DNA of 24,306 bases from an uncultured Clostridia bacterium (GTDB taxonomy: Bacteria; Bacillota; Clostridia; Christensenellales; Borkfalkiaceae). Shown here piece by piece: positions 13,502 to 21,379 of this stretch. The stretch's first letter is position 1; each line of letters opens with the position of its first letter. The translations under genes and the position numbers were made by a program. The notes under the pieces were generated by a model that saw only the letters and a program-made list of their open reading frames with translations, made no database searches and was not told where the DNA came from. The stretch is taken from the NCBI GenBank assembly GCA_947090365.1, contig CAMUNT010000013.1:1-24306 (forward strand). The letters run 5' to 3'.

Positions 13502-14721
13502 TACTGTTTACCTCCCAGATACGCGTGGATTGCGTGTGCGGCTTCCTTGCCGTACTTAATTGCGGAAACGACTAATTTATCGCCGTCCACTATATCGCCC
13601 GCGGCGAAAATCTGCTTGTCGTCCGTCTGATAACCGACGGTATGTACAATTCCGTTTTCGGCTTTTACGCCGAAGCCTTCAAGGTCAGCCCTCTGACCGA
13701 TTGCAAGTATAATTTTGTCGGCTTTAATAGTAAGTCCGGCGTCTAACGCTACGTGTTTAAAGGTTACTTTGTTTCCGTCTGCTGAAACGGGGGTGTAGCC
13801 GTCTATTATCGAAACGCAGTTTTCGCGCGCTGCTTTCAGTTCCTCTGAGCTTGCGGGAAATTCGAACGCCTGCTCGCGTGCGACTACGGTGACCGATCGG
13901 CTTCCCAGAAGTTTAAGACTTGTCGCAACGTCCATAGCAACGTCGCCACCGCCGATTATAAGCACACTTTCGGGTACGGAAATTTTTCCGTTTTTATCCT
14001 TAATCTTTGCAAGCACGTCCACGGCAAGTTCTGCGTATTTATTGTTTTCAAACAGCGGAAGGGTTCTGCCGTAGCTTGCGCCTGTTGCAAGCAGGATAGC
14101 TTTAAATTCGCTTTTTAATGGTTGCAAATCCTTAATTTCTCTTTTGGTAACGAAGGTTACGCCCATTTGCGCAATGCGGTTAATTTCCTTATCGAGAACG
14201 GGGGAAGGAAGGCGGTATTCGGGAATACCGTACCTAAGCCAGCCTCCGCATTTTTCGTTTTTCTCGAAAACGGTAACGTCGTAACCCAGCTCCGTAAGGG
14301 TGGCGGCCGCCTGCAACCCCGCGGGGCCTGAGCCTATTATCGCAACCTTGCCTGAATTTTTTGAGCCCTTTTCAAGAATTTTCATTCCGCAAGCGTCCTC
14401 GAAATCTGTTACGTACCGCTGAATTTTGCCTATTTCGATAGGGCGGTCGATACCGCTTCTCGAACAGCCCTGACGGCACAGCTTTTCCGTCGGGCACACG
14501 CGTGCGCATACTGCGGCCAAAGCGTTGTTTTTGCGTACCGTTTCCGCCGCGCCCTTAAAGTTGCGGAACCGAACCGAGCGGATAAATTTTGCGGGGTCGG
14601 TCTGTGCGGGGCACGCCTTCGAACAGGGCGCGTCGTAACATAAAAGGCACCGCGCCGCCTCGTGCATAACCGTAAGGGGCGTAAACGGCAATTCATATTC
14701 CTGCCTGTAATCTTTTTTCAT
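13501..14721 (-). CDS. preT: NAD-dependent dihydropyrimidine dehydrogenase, PreT subunit
   Basis: The flavin and Fe-S electron-transfer subunit that moves electrons between NAD(H) and PreA. It is 406 residues, related to the small subunit of glutamate synthase. The N-terminal domain carries cysteines for two clusters: Cys25, 28, 33, 37 (CLLCYDAPCSKACP) and Cys72, 76, 82, 86 (CARVCPTEKLCRQGC). The FAD-binding GSGPAG is at 130-135, the NAD(H)-binding GGGDVAMD at 257-264, and the second FAD motif AAGDI at 373-377. Taken alone it could be a GltD-like protein, but the coupled preA gene settles the assignment. AGGAG precedes the ATG by nine bases, under a strong promoter. Confidence 0.95.
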   Translation of the reverse strand: MKKDYRQEYELPFTPLTVMHEAARCLLCYDAPCSKACPAQTDPAKFIRSVRFRNFKGAAETVRKNNALAAVCARVCPTEKLCRQGCSRSGIDRPIEIGKIQRYVTDFEDACGMKILEKGSKNSGKVAIIGSGPAGLQAAATLTELGYDVTVFEKNEKCGGWLRYGIPEYRLPSPVLDKEINRIAQMGVTFVTKREIKDLQPLKSEFKAILLATGASYGRTLPLFENNKYAELAVDVLAKIKDKNGKISVPESVLIIGGGDVAMDVATSLKLLGSRSVTVVAREQAFEFPASSEELKAARENCVSIIDGYTPVSADGNKVTFKHVALDAGLTIKADKIILAIGQRADLEGFGVKAENGIVHTVGYQTDDKQIFAAGDIVDGDKLVVSAIKYGKEAAHAIHAYLGGKQ

Positions 14722-14755
14722 TTAATATAGCTCCTGAAATTTTTATTTCGATAAA

Positions 14756-14785
14756 ATTATATCAAATATCCCCGCAACGTGTCAA
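14756..14785 (-). promoter_or_regulatory. Promoter of preT-preA
   Basis: On the minus strand: TTGACA (14780-14785), 18-bp spacer, TATAAT (14756-14761). Both hexamers are perfect consensus. No clear operator or catabolite site is seen. Confidence 0.85.
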
Positions 14786-14797
14786 GGGCATAAAACA

Positions 14798-14825
14798 AAA
14801 AAGCCGAGTTTCCCCTCGGCTTTTT
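14798..14825 (-). terminator. Terminator of the XRE/zinc-ribbon membrane protein gene
   Basis: AAAAAGCCGAG (14798-14808) pairs with CTCGGCTTTTT (14815-14825), six-base loop; T-run on the minus strand, just upstream of the preTA promoter. Confidence 0.88.
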
Positions 14826-14864
14826 AAATTCAGAAATTTATATATCAGTTTAATTATCCTAATT

Positions 14865-15470
14865 TCAATTTAATTTCTTTTTGCAAAAAGACTTTTTTCC
14901 GCATTTGGGGCATTTTAATCTTCTTTTTGTAACGGTATGCATACCCAGCACGAAGTCTTTTAACGACGGCACGAATTTCTCTTTGCAGACGGGGCATTCG
15001 TAAACGCCTGCATCAAATGTTAAAACACAGCAGACGGCAATCCCCGCAACTGCGATAATAACCGAAAATACTATACTGCTTATGCGAACCCAGACGGGCG
15101 CCTGAAGAAAAGCGCATAAAAGGATTACCGCCAGCGCTGAAAGTACAGTTACGGCAGCAACGACGGATGAAACGGCTATCCGTTTTTTTGCTTCTCTGCT
15201 TTTTTTAATTAAATCGGCGGTAATGTATTCCTCCGCATTTTGCTTGTAGCTGTCGTCGTTTAACCGTTCGCCCGATAACAGCTCGTTTATGCTGACGCCG
15301 TATAATTTGCTTAACATCTGCAATATTTCTACCGGCGGTAAATAATTGCCGTTTTCCCAGCGTGAAACGGTTTTGTTGGTAACTCCTATTTTCTCGCCCA
15401 ATGCGTCCTGCGTCAGTTTGTTCTCTTTTCTCAGTTCCGTCAGAAACGTACCGATTTTCTGCATATCCAT
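14865..15470 (-). CDS. XRE HTH protein fused to two membrane helices and a zinc ribbon
   Basis: 201 residues. A clear XRE HTH (about 5-65, including LGEKIGVTNKTVSRWENGNY) is followed by a linker, two hydrophobic helices (about 97-122 and 129-153), and a C-terminal zinc ribbon made of CPVC and CPKC pairs. The tail is Lys-rich. This layout (DNA-binding head, membrane anchor, zinc ribbon) is common in Clostridia, usually with no known function; a membrane-tethered regulator is a fair inference. AAGGAG precedes the ATG at 15470 by nine bases; an ATG two codons later is also possible. A -10 TATAAT lies at 15499-15504 on the minus strand with no convincing -35. It is a single-gene unit. Confidence 0.9.
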   Translation of the reverse strand: MDMQKIGTFLTELRKENKLTQDALGEKIGVTNKTVSRWENGNYLPPVEILQMLSKLYGVSINELLSGERLNDDSYKQNAEEYITADLIKKSREAKKRIAVSSVVAAVTVLSALAVILLCAFLQAPVWVRISSIVFSVIIAVAGIAVCCVLTFDAGVYECPVCKEKFVPSLKDFVLGMHTVTKRRLKCPKCGKKSFCKKKLN

Positions 15471-15600
15471 AATAAACGCTCCTTGCCTTGATACCGATAT
15501 TATAACGCATAACTTTTAAAAAGTATTGCCCATAAACAGCGAATTTGTCTTAATAAGCAGACTTTTTACGGACATTAATAACGAAAGAATAGCATTAAAC

Positions 15601-15640
15601 CCGTTTGCCTGTCTTATGACAGTGTAAATGCGGTAAACGG
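15601..15640. other. Nested hairpin downstream of the ferredoxin gene
   Basis: Outer arms CCGTTTGCC (15601-15609) and GGTAAACGG (15632-15640; one G-U pair) enclose an inner stem TGTC-TTAT-GACA. It may be the ferredoxin terminator on the minus strand, but there is no good T-run. The rest of 15511-15600 shows no gene. Confidence 0.35.
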
Positions 15641-15662
15641 CAAAACGATTTATTTTACGGCT

Positions 15663-15854
15663 TCACGCTTTAAGAACCAGAGCCTTCTTCGGACAGAAGG
15701 AGGAGCATTTTCCGCATTTAATACATTTGTCGTGGTTAATAGTGGGGGCGTCGAAGCGGTTTTGCGTCAGCGCGCCGACGGGACACACTTTAACTGCGGG
15801 GCAGGGGTGGTTCTGCGGACAGTTGTCCTTAATCAAAGTAAGCATTTTTGACAT
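15663..15854 (-). CDS. Small 4Fe-4S ferredoxin-like protein
   Basis: 63 residues from the ATG at 15854, chosen because AGGAG (15861-15865) lies six bases upstream; a longer in-frame start at 15926 has no ribosome site and adds an unrelated N-terminus. The second half has a classic cluster motif, Cys44, 47, 50, 54 (CIKCGKCSSFCP). The first half is unusual: Cys12, Cys18 and Cys24 in CPQNHPCPAVKVCPVGAL, with wide spacing instead of CxxCxxC. The protein may therefore hold one regular [4Fe-4S] cluster plus a second site of altered geometry. It is probably an electron carrier or Fe-S sensor; the partner is not evident. Single gene. Confidence 0.85.
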   Translation of the reverse strand: MSKMLTLIKDNCPQNHPCPAVKVCPVGALTQNRFDAPTINHDKCIKCGKCSSFCPKKALVLKA

Positions 15855-15950
15855 AAATTTCTCCTTTAACCGGCAGTCGAACGGCGCCGATTTTAAACTG
15901 ATTTTATTAATAAGATATGTGCGCAACGCTTTCGTTTTTTATCGGAATTT

Positions 15951-15994
15951 AAAAATATTCATAAACAACATATAGTTCGTATATGAATATTTTT
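15951..15994. repeat. AT-rich 13-bp inverted repeat
   Basis: AAAAATATTCATA (15951-15963) and TATGAATATTTTT (15982-15994) are perfect inverted arms with an 18-base spacer. It lies between the ferredoxin gene's upstream region and the tRNA terminator. It may be a ferredoxin operator or a bidirectional terminator. No clear ferredoxin promoter was found in 15855-15997. Confidence 0.5.
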
Positions 15995-15997
15995 AAA

Positions 15998-16045
15998 AAG
16001 CAACCTAAACTTGACCCTTAAATAGTGGTTAGTTTTAGGTTGCTT
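15998..16045 (-). terminator. Terminator of tRNA-Ala (copy A of a repeated hairpin)
   Basis: AAGCAACCTAAA (15998-16009) pairs with TTTAGGTTGCTT (16034-16045) around a 24-base loop; on the minus strand it begins one base after the tRNA CCA and ends in a T-run. The same arms and TGGTGG flank recur at 21338-21386 with a different loop. Confidence 0.82.
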
Positions 16046-16046
16046 C

Positions 16047-16122
16047 TGGTGGAGCTAAACGGGTTCGAACCGATGACCTCTTGAATGCCATTCAAGCGCT
16101 CTACCAACTGAGCTATAACCCC
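16047..16122 (-). tRNA. tRNA-Ala (anticodon GGC)
   Basis: A 76-base cloverleaf on the minus strand. The acceptor 5' strand GGGGTTA pairs with TAGCTCC, including the G3-U70 pair that marks alanine tRNAs. The D arm is AGCTCAGTTGGTAGAGC; the anticodon stem CTTGA/TCAAG holds loop ATGGCAT, anticodon GGC. The T arm has GGTTCGAACC, and ACCA is encoded at the 3' end. It decodes GCC and GCU. Confidence 0.97.
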
Positions 16123-16166
16123 ATACAGTCGCGCAAGATATCGGACGGGCGCGACAGATTAATATA

Positions 16167-16195
16167 ATTTTATATCAAATTTAACCGATTGTCAA
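16167..16195 (-). promoter_or_regulatory. Promoter of tRNA-Ala
   Basis: On the minus strand: TTGACA (16190-16195), 17-bp spacer, TAAAAT (16167-16172), about 45 bp before the tRNA. Confidence 0.78.
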
Positions 16196-16308
16196 CCGAT
16201 ACCGTCAAGATTATATTTTTGGGTAATTTTTTTAATTTCGCGTAAGGGGTTGCTTTTGTTAAATATCGCGCCCGGCGTTATTTTTAAGCCACGCGTTGAG
16301 AATTTTAT

Positions 16309-16337
16309 TTTACAAAATATAAGCAGTGTTATATAAT
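16309..16337 (+). promoter_or_regulatory. Promoter of the DUF2461 gene
   Basis: TTTACA (16309-16314), 17-bp spacer, TATAAT (16332-16337). Confidence 0.75.
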
Positions 16338-16376
16338 ATACGGTGTAAATGAATTTTGAAATGTTAGGAGTATTAA

Positions 16377-17060
16377 ATGAACGCAAAATTAATGCTGGAT
16401 TATCTTTCCTCGCTTTACGCAAACAACAACCGTGAATGGTATCACGGGCATAAGAAAGAGTACGGACAAGCCGTAGAAGAGTTTGAAAAGCTGGTGCAGG
16501 AGCTTATCTACGGTATCGGCAAATTCGATGCAAGCGTGCTGCACAACAACCCCAAAGAGCTGACTTTCAAGCTTGTGCGCGACACGAGGTTCAGTCACGA
16601 TAAGTCGCCCTACAATCCCTCGTTCAGGGCGCATATCGCGCCGAAGGGCAAACTGCCCGTTCCCGTCGGATATTATTTAATGATTAAGCCTTACGGCGGC
16701 ACTTTTCTGGGCGGCGGATTGTTTGCCGATATGTTTTCGAACGCCACCGCAATGGTGCGCGAATACATATCCGCACATCCTGACGAATGGAGTGAGATAA
16801 TTTCCGCCGACGGGTTCAAAAAATATTTTACAATAAAGGGTACCGCGCTTAAAAACGTTCCCGCAGGGTTCGACAAAGAGCATCCGCAAGCCGAATATTT
16901 AAAATACAAATCGTGGTATCTGGAATACCCCTTGACGGACGGGGAGGTGTGCGACGGCGAAGGCTTTTTACGTAAATCGCTTGAAGTGTTCAAGGCTATG
17001 AAGCCGTTTAACGATTATCTTAACCGTGCGTTGAAGGATTTCACTATGCCGACGAGGTAG
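16377..17060 (+). CDS. DUF2461 family protein
   Basis: 227 residues of the TIGR02453/DUF2461 family, widespread in bacteria and of unknown biochemical role. The conserved blocks are clear: NNNREWYHGHKKEY (16-29), RDTRFSHDKSPYNP (68-81), a GYYLMIKPYGGTFLGGGLF strand block, and C-terminal LEVFKAMKPFNDYLNRAL. It has no signal peptide or membrane helix, so it is cytoplasmic. AGGAG (16364-16368) sits eight bases before the ATG. It is transcribed alone, and no obvious terminator lies before the next gene's promoter. Confidence 0.9.
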   Translation: MNAKLMLDYLSSLYANNNREWYHGHKKEYGQAVEEFEKLVQELIYGIGKFDASVLHNNPKELTFKLVRDTRFSHDKSPYNPSFRAHIAPKGKLPVPVGYYLMIKPYGGTFLGGGLFADMFSNATAMVREYISAHPDEWSEIISADGFKKYFTIKGTALKNVPAGFDKEHPQAEYLKYKSWYLEYPLTDGEVCDGEGFLRKSLEVFKAMKPFNDYLNRALKDFTMPTR

Positions 17061-17090
17061 AAAAACGCCCGCCTTAATTAGCAATGATAC

Positions 17091-17119
17091 TTGAAATTGC
17101 GTTTAATATATGATATAAT
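17091..17119 (+). promoter_or_regulatory. Promoter of the LRR protein gene
   Basis: TTGAAA (17091-17096), 17-bp spacer, TATAAT (17114-17119). AGGAG follows, ahead of the ATG at 17152. Confidence 0.78.
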
Positions 17120-17151
17120 TCAAAAGTAAGATTTTATTAGGAGAGTAAAAT

Positions 17152-19842
17152 ATGCACAGATATGATGATTGCGGCCTGATACAGGACGGTAAGGTAATTA
17201 CTTTCAGGGCGCCCGACGGCTTTGACGGATATTTAACGATTCCCGACGACGTTACCGAAATAGGCAACCGTGCCTACGAAGTGGCGTTTTGCGGCATAAA
17301 ATGGGTGGATATTTCGCCTACCGTTAAAAAAATCGGAGAAAGGGCGTTTGCCTGTTGTGAAAAATTAGAGGAAATAATTATTCCCGCCGGCGTCGAGGTT
17401 ATAGGCAAGGAGGCATTCTCGGATTGCCACAGCCTTAAAAAAATTCATATTTCCGAAACGGTAACTTCGATAGGTAAGGGCGCGTTCGACGATTGCGGCG
17501 ATATAGAAGAAATTACCGTAGCGGAAAACAATCCCGTATACCGCAGCAGTGGCAACTGCCTTATAGATATTAAGAAAAAAACTTTGATACGCGGCTGTAA
17601 AAACAGCGTTATTCCCGCCGACGGCAGCGTAACGGTTATAGCGGATTGTGCCTTTTCCAACAACACCGCGCACCCGAGAAACAGAGTGCACAGCAAGGGC
17701 AACTCGGAAATAGTTATTCCCGACGGAATAACGAAAATCGGCAAACGCGCTTTCGATTTCAATTACGGGCTGGAATCCGTCGTTTTGCCCGACAGCGTCA
17801 AAACCATTGAAAAATACGCGTTTGCGAATTGCTTCAATCTGAAAAGCGTCCAATTAGGAAACGGAGTCGAAACGATAGGCGATAACGCTTTCTGTTATTC
17901 GCGCTCTTTGAAGGTCGGGCTGAAACTTCCCGACAGTGTTAAAAAAATAGGTACTTATGCGTTTTACGATAGCGGCGTGCAGAGCGTTATTATAGGTAAA
18001 AGCTTAAAATCAATAGATAAAAACGCCTTCAATGGCTGTAAAAATCTGACCGAGCTGACTTTTACGGGCGGTACGGAAGAGATTTGCGAAAGCGCGTTTC
18101 ACTACTGCAAGGCGCTTGAAACGATAAACTTTTCGGATAGCGTTAAAACAATAGGCAGATTTGCTTTTTACGGCTGCGACAAGCTTAAAAGCTTAACCTT
18201 TAAAAACGGTCTGGAATCGATAGGTGAGAGCGCTTTCGAGTGTTGCAGTCTACTCAGAAGCATAGATGTACCCGACAGCGTTAAATATATAGGCGCCGAG
18301 GCGTTTGCGTATTGCAAAAAGCTTATATCCGTTAAATTACCCGCAAGTGTGGATTTTATGGGCAGCAGCGTGTTTAGGGAATGTCCTGCAAAGATTGCCG
18401 CGCCGAAAAAAGTCGGCGCCGTCGGCTTTGAAATTGCAAGCAACGAGCTTATAAAATACAAAGGCACTGCCGTTCACGCAGTAATTCCGGACGGCGTTAC
18501 GAAAATTGCCGCCAAGGCGTTTTTCAGAAAGAAAAATCTTGAAAGCATTACAATTCCCGCAAGCGTCACTTCGATTGCGAACAAGGCAATCGAAGGCTGC
18601 GCAAATCTTAAAACCGTAATAGTAGACGGTGCAAACGCGGCGTTCAAAAACGTCGGCAACTGTCTTATTGACGTGAAGAAAAAATCGGTCCTTTACGGTT
18701 TTACGGACAGCGTGATACCTGACGACGGAAGCGTAAACGCCATTGCGCCGTATGCGTTCGCAGAGGTGGGCTTGTCCGAAGCGATAATTCCCGACGGAAT
18801 TAAAACGATAGGCGCGCACGCCTTTAAGGGCTGTTCGAATTTAAAAAGCCTTACTTTGCCCGATACGGTAAAATCTATCGGCCCCAGCGCGTTTAAATAC
18901 TGTAAGGGACTTGAAAGCGTTACCGTACCGAAAAACGTCACGTCGCTCGGAACCGAGGCGTTTGCCGAGTGTACGGCGCTTACCGAAATAAACTTTAACG
19001 CCGAGTGCGACTCGTTGTCCGTCAACAGTGCGTTCGACAGTGCGGGGAAAAATTCGGATGGCGTTACAATAAAAATAGGAGCAAACGTAAAGCGCATTCC
19101 CGACTGGTTTTTAATGCCACAGTATAAAGAAGGAATGCCGAACGTCGTCCTCGTCGATTTTTCCGGAAACAACGTTTGCGAATGTATAGGCAGCAGCGCA
19201 TTCTGGGAGTGCCATACGTTAAAGGAGGTAATTAATCTTCCTCAATGTTTAAAGGAAATAAGAAGGGACGCATTCCACGAATGCAATGTGCTGGAGCATA
19301 TTGATTTCCCCGAAGCGTTGACGGCAATAGGCGCATACGCTTTTGAAAAATGCGCTAGTCTGAAAGAGGTTTATATTCCTGCGGGCGTGACGAAGCTTGT
19401 TTCGGTTTTCAAAGGCTGCGGCGGGCTGGAAAGCATAAAGGTGGCGGAGGGCAACCCCGTATTCCACAGCGTAGACAACTGTCTTATCGAAACTCAGACG
19501 AAGATACTGTTGCGCGGATGCAGCAACAGCGTTATCCCTGCGGATGGCAGCGTTACCCGACTTGACAATTATTCCTTTGACAGATGCGGTAAGATAGAAA
19601 GCGTAGTTATTCCCGACGGAGTGATTGAAATTTTCAATAACGCGTTCAAATTATGCAAAAATCTGAAAAGCGTGACAATTGCAAAAACGGTTACTTACGT
19701 TTGTAACCCTTATTTCGAGTATTGCGACGAGCTGATTAAGATAACCGCCACGAAAGAGCTTTTGAAACAATACGATTATTTCGGCTTTAAAGGCAAGGAA
19801 TTCGGGCTTAAAAACAGACGGGTAGAATTTGAGTTTCTATAA
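17152..19842 (+). CDS. BspA-type leucine-rich repeat (LRR_5) protein without secretion signal
   Basis: 896 residues made almost wholly of ~23-residue LRR_5 repeats of the form (I/L)PDxVxxIGxxAFxxCxxLxxV. Three copies of a longer inserted module interrupt them: about 121-168, 490-536 and 763-808. Each contains GNCLIDxKKK or similar, then a SVIP(A/D)DGSV strand. BspA-like proteins normally lie on the cell surface and bind host or bacterial ligands, but here the N-terminus (MHRYDDCGLIQDGKV) has no signal peptide and no anchor, LPxTG or choline-binding repeats appear. It is therefore either cytoplasmic or exported by an unknown route. Many cysteines at the AFxxC position argue for a reducing location. 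The gene is complete, with promoter, ribosome site and terminator. Confidence 0.9.
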   Translation: MHRYDDCGLIQDGKVITFRAPDGFDGYLTIPDDVTEIGNRAYEVAFCGIKWVDISPTVKKIGERAFACCEKLEEIIIPAGVEVIGKEAFSDCHSLKKIHISETVTSIGKGAFDDCGDIEEITVAENNPVYRSSGNCLIDIKKKTLIRGCKNSVIPADGSVTVIADCAFSNNTAHPRNRVHSKGNSEIVIPDGITKIGKRAFDFNYGLESVVLPDSVKTIEKYAFANCFNLKSVQLGNGVETIGDNAFCYSRSLKVGLKLPDSVKKIGTYAFYDSGVQSVIIGKSLKSIDKNAFNGCKNLTELTFTGGTEEICESAFHYCKALETINFSDSVKTIGRFAFYGCDKLKSLTFKNGLESIGESAFECCSLLRSIDVPDSVKYIGAEAFAYCKKLISVKLPASVDFMGSSVFRECPAKIAAPKKVGAVGFEIASNELIKYKGTAVHAVIPDGVTKIAAKAFFRKKNLESITIPASVTSIANKAIEGCANLKTVIVDGANAAFKNVGNCLIDVKKKSVLYGFTDSVIPDDGSVNAIAPYAFAEVGLSEAIIPDGIKTIGAHAFKGCSNLKSLTLPDTVKSIGPSAFKYCKGLESVTVPKNVTSLGTEAFAECTALTEINFNAECDSLSVNSAFDSAGKNSDGVTIKIGANVKRIPDWFLMPQYKEGMPNVVLVDFSGNNVCECIGSSAFWECHTLKEVINLPQCLKEIRRDAFHECNVLEHIDFPEALTAIGAYAFEKCASLKEVYIPAGVTKLVSVFKGCGGLESIKVAEGNPVFHSVDNCLIETQTKILLRGCSNSVIPADGSVTRLDNYSFDRCGKIESVVIPDGVIEIFNNAFKLCKNLKSVTIAKTVTYVCNPYFEYCDELIKITATKELLKQYDYFGFKGKEFGLKNRRVEFEFL

Positions 19843-19847
19843 TTAAT

Positions 19848-19881
19848 AAACAGGCGGGAAGCGAAGGCTTCCCGCCTGTTT
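19848..19881 (+). terminator. Terminator of the LRR protein gene
   Basis: Perfect 15-bp stem AAACAGGCGGGAAGC (19848-19862) / GCTTCCCGCCTGTTT (19867-19881), GAAG loop; T-run short. Confidence 0.88.
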
Positions 19882-19895
19882 GCAAATTAGTTGGT

Positions 19896-20023
19896 TTACC
19901 GTTTCATTTTTCCGAAAACAGCTCCGTCAATATATATCTCAATCTGTTTTCCGAGATTCTTTTCCGCAGAGCGTCGCTTCGCTCGCGCGAACGTGGGGTT
20001 TGAATGGCACCCATAGCGCGCAC
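19896..20023 (-). other. Intergenic stretch with a possible 3' gene remnant
   Basis: On the minus strand a readable tail, GKQIEIYIDGAVFGKMKR then stop at 19896-19898, has host-like codon use, but nothing upstream extends it into a credible gene and no ribosome site is seen. GC-rich GAGCGAAGCGACGCTC-like hairpin sequence lies next to it. It could be the stub of a gene broken by the insertion to its right, or noise. Confidence 0.25.
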
Positions 20024-20055
20024 AAAAAAACGAGGGGATTAACCCTCGTTTTTTT
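20024..20055. terminator. Bidirectional terminator after the TrpRS-like gene
   Basis: Perfect 13-bp stem AAAAAAACGAGGG (20024-20036) / CCCTCGTTTTTTT (20043-20055), loop GATTAA. On the minus strand it lies about 50 bases after the TrpRS-like stop and is directly preceded by TCTCCACCACT, resembling a tRNA 3' end. Confidence 0.9.
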
Positions 20056-20103
20056 AGTGGTGGAGAAGTAGTAACCAAAAACAAATTTTTAATGCTGAAT
20101 GTA

Positions 20104-21291
20104 TTATTCACTTTTTGTGTAATGAATAATTCCCTTTTTAATAGCATTTTCCTTTTTTTTGTGTCTAATTCTTTTTTTGTATAAACCTAATAAATCTTTA
20201 TAATTTCTCTTTAATTCATATAAAAGTTGTTCATTTTCAACTTTTTTACATCTCGTTTGGGCATCAGTAAATTTTTCTTTACAATTTTCAATATCAAATT
20301 CATTCTCACTAAATGTTGTGCAATTGGTAAGATTTGAAATTTTCAAATTCAATAATAGGATAACTAATTTTATGTACTTTTCGTTCTGTTCCCATTGTTT
20401 TGCGGCATTTAATCCTTGTGTTATTTCAAATTCGGCATCGTTCCATTTATGTAAGTTTATATATCCTTCTGCAATCAAGTCAAATGTTTCCACGTATTTT
20501 TCATAATTGCTTAGCTTTTGATATTGATTTTTAGCATTTTCTGCGTATTGTATTGAATTACTCCATTGCTCTTTCATAAAAAGGCAAATTGCTCTTGAGC
20601 GCAATAAATCCGCAACTATCTCTTTGAGTTTTTTATTGTCAAGCAATTTAGTTTTTAAAGTTTCAATCTCTGCAAAAATGGTCTCAACAGCATTGTCTTG
20701 TCCCCTTTTGGAATAGATGCCAATTAAATGACGTTTACCTTTTATCGCCAGCTCTGTAAAATTATTTCTTTCTGCTATTTTAGGAAGGTTCAAATTAGAT
20801 TGATTGTTTATTTTTCTAAATATTTCATTAGTAAATTCAATTAGAGCTTTATTGTCACTATTTGAAAAAGCAATTGATGCTTTGGTAATATAAAAGTCAA
20901 GTACCTGAAATATTGGAAACATAAATTTTGACATTTTTATTGATTGCTTATCATATTTAAAAACAGGTAATCGCATAACTCTAGACGTTGTAACAAAATT
21001 TGATAAAAAAACAAAATCTTCCATATGGTCTTTTTTTAAATCACTTTCTAAAAAAAATTTGACCTTGTTGGGATTTACTCCCAATGACAATATTTGCTTC
21101 ATCATTAAATAAATATTTTGGTGAATATTATCAGAAGATTCAGAATTGAAAACTTGCAAATCGGCAAACATGAATATACATTCGAGATTGTTGTCGTTTT
21201 GATGATTGATTAAAGGCTTGATATTGCCAATATAATGTCCTAAATGAAGTCCACCAGATGAAGGTTTTAAGCATGTAATCGCAGTTTTCAT
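20104..21291 (-). CDS. Truncated tryptophanyl-tRNA synthetase-like domain fused to TPR-like repeats
   Basis: 395 residues. Residues 1 to about 175 align well with the catalytic Rossmann half of TrpRS: PSSGGLHLGHYIGN (HIGH motif, 10-23), MFADLQVF, LGVNPNKVKFFLESD, and FPIFQVLDFYITKA with Asp132, the position that recognises the indole in bacterial TrpRS. The usual GEDQ is SNSDN (Asp146 kept, Gln to Asn147). The KMSKS loop that should follow is missing, as is the anticodon-binding domain. Instead about 180-395 is a run of paired helices of TPR character (for example YVETFDLIAEGYINLHKWNDAEFEI) with a Lys-rich end. It is therefore unlikely to charge tRNA; it may sense tryptophan, ATP or tRNA, or act as an effector. 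Base composition is much more AT-rich than neighbouring genes, a sign of recent transfer. Ribosome site TAGGAG; single gene. Confidence 0.85.
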   Translation of the reverse strand: MKTAITCLKPSSGGLHLGHYIGNIKPLINHQNDNNLECIFMFADLQVFNSESSDNIHQNIYLMMKQILSLGVNPNKVKFFLESDLKKDHMEDFVFLSNFVTTSRVMRLPVFKYDKQSIKMSKFMFPIFQVLDFYITKASIAFSNSDNKALIEFTNEIFRKINNQSNLNLPKIAERNNFTELAIKGKRHLIGIYSKRGQDNAVETIFAEIETLKTKLLDNKKLKEIVADLLRSRAICLFMKEQWSNSIQYAENAKNQYQKLSNYEKYVETFDLIAEGYINLHKWNDAEFEITQGLNAAKQWEQNEKYIKLVILLLNLKISNLTNCTTFSENEFDIENCKEKFTDAQTRCKKVENEQLLYELKRNYKDLLGLYKKRIRHKKKENAIKKGIIHYTKSE

Positions 21292-21337
21292 GTTGGCTCC
21301 TAATGAATACGTTAAGGTTATTTAAACGGTGTTAAAA

Positions 21338-21379
21338 AAGCAACCTAAAACGATCCAATTTCAGTAGTTTAGGTTGCTT
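21338..21379 (-). terminator. Attenuator-like hairpin in the TrpRS-like gene's leader (copy C of repeat)
   Basis: AAGCAACCTAAA (21338-21349) pairs with TTTAGGTTGCTT (21368-21379); on the minus strand it is followed by a T-run and then, about 45 bases on, by the gene. The arms are identical to the tRNA-Ala terminator. Just before it on the minus strand is CGCCCACCAC, again like a tRNA 3' end. Confidence 0.75.

Noticed and set aside
19880..20147. Small overlapping ORFs on both strands between the LRR and TrpRS-like genes
   Set aside because: They run through two terminator hairpins and have no ribosome site; only a doubtful gene-end fragment is kept as a low-confidence note.
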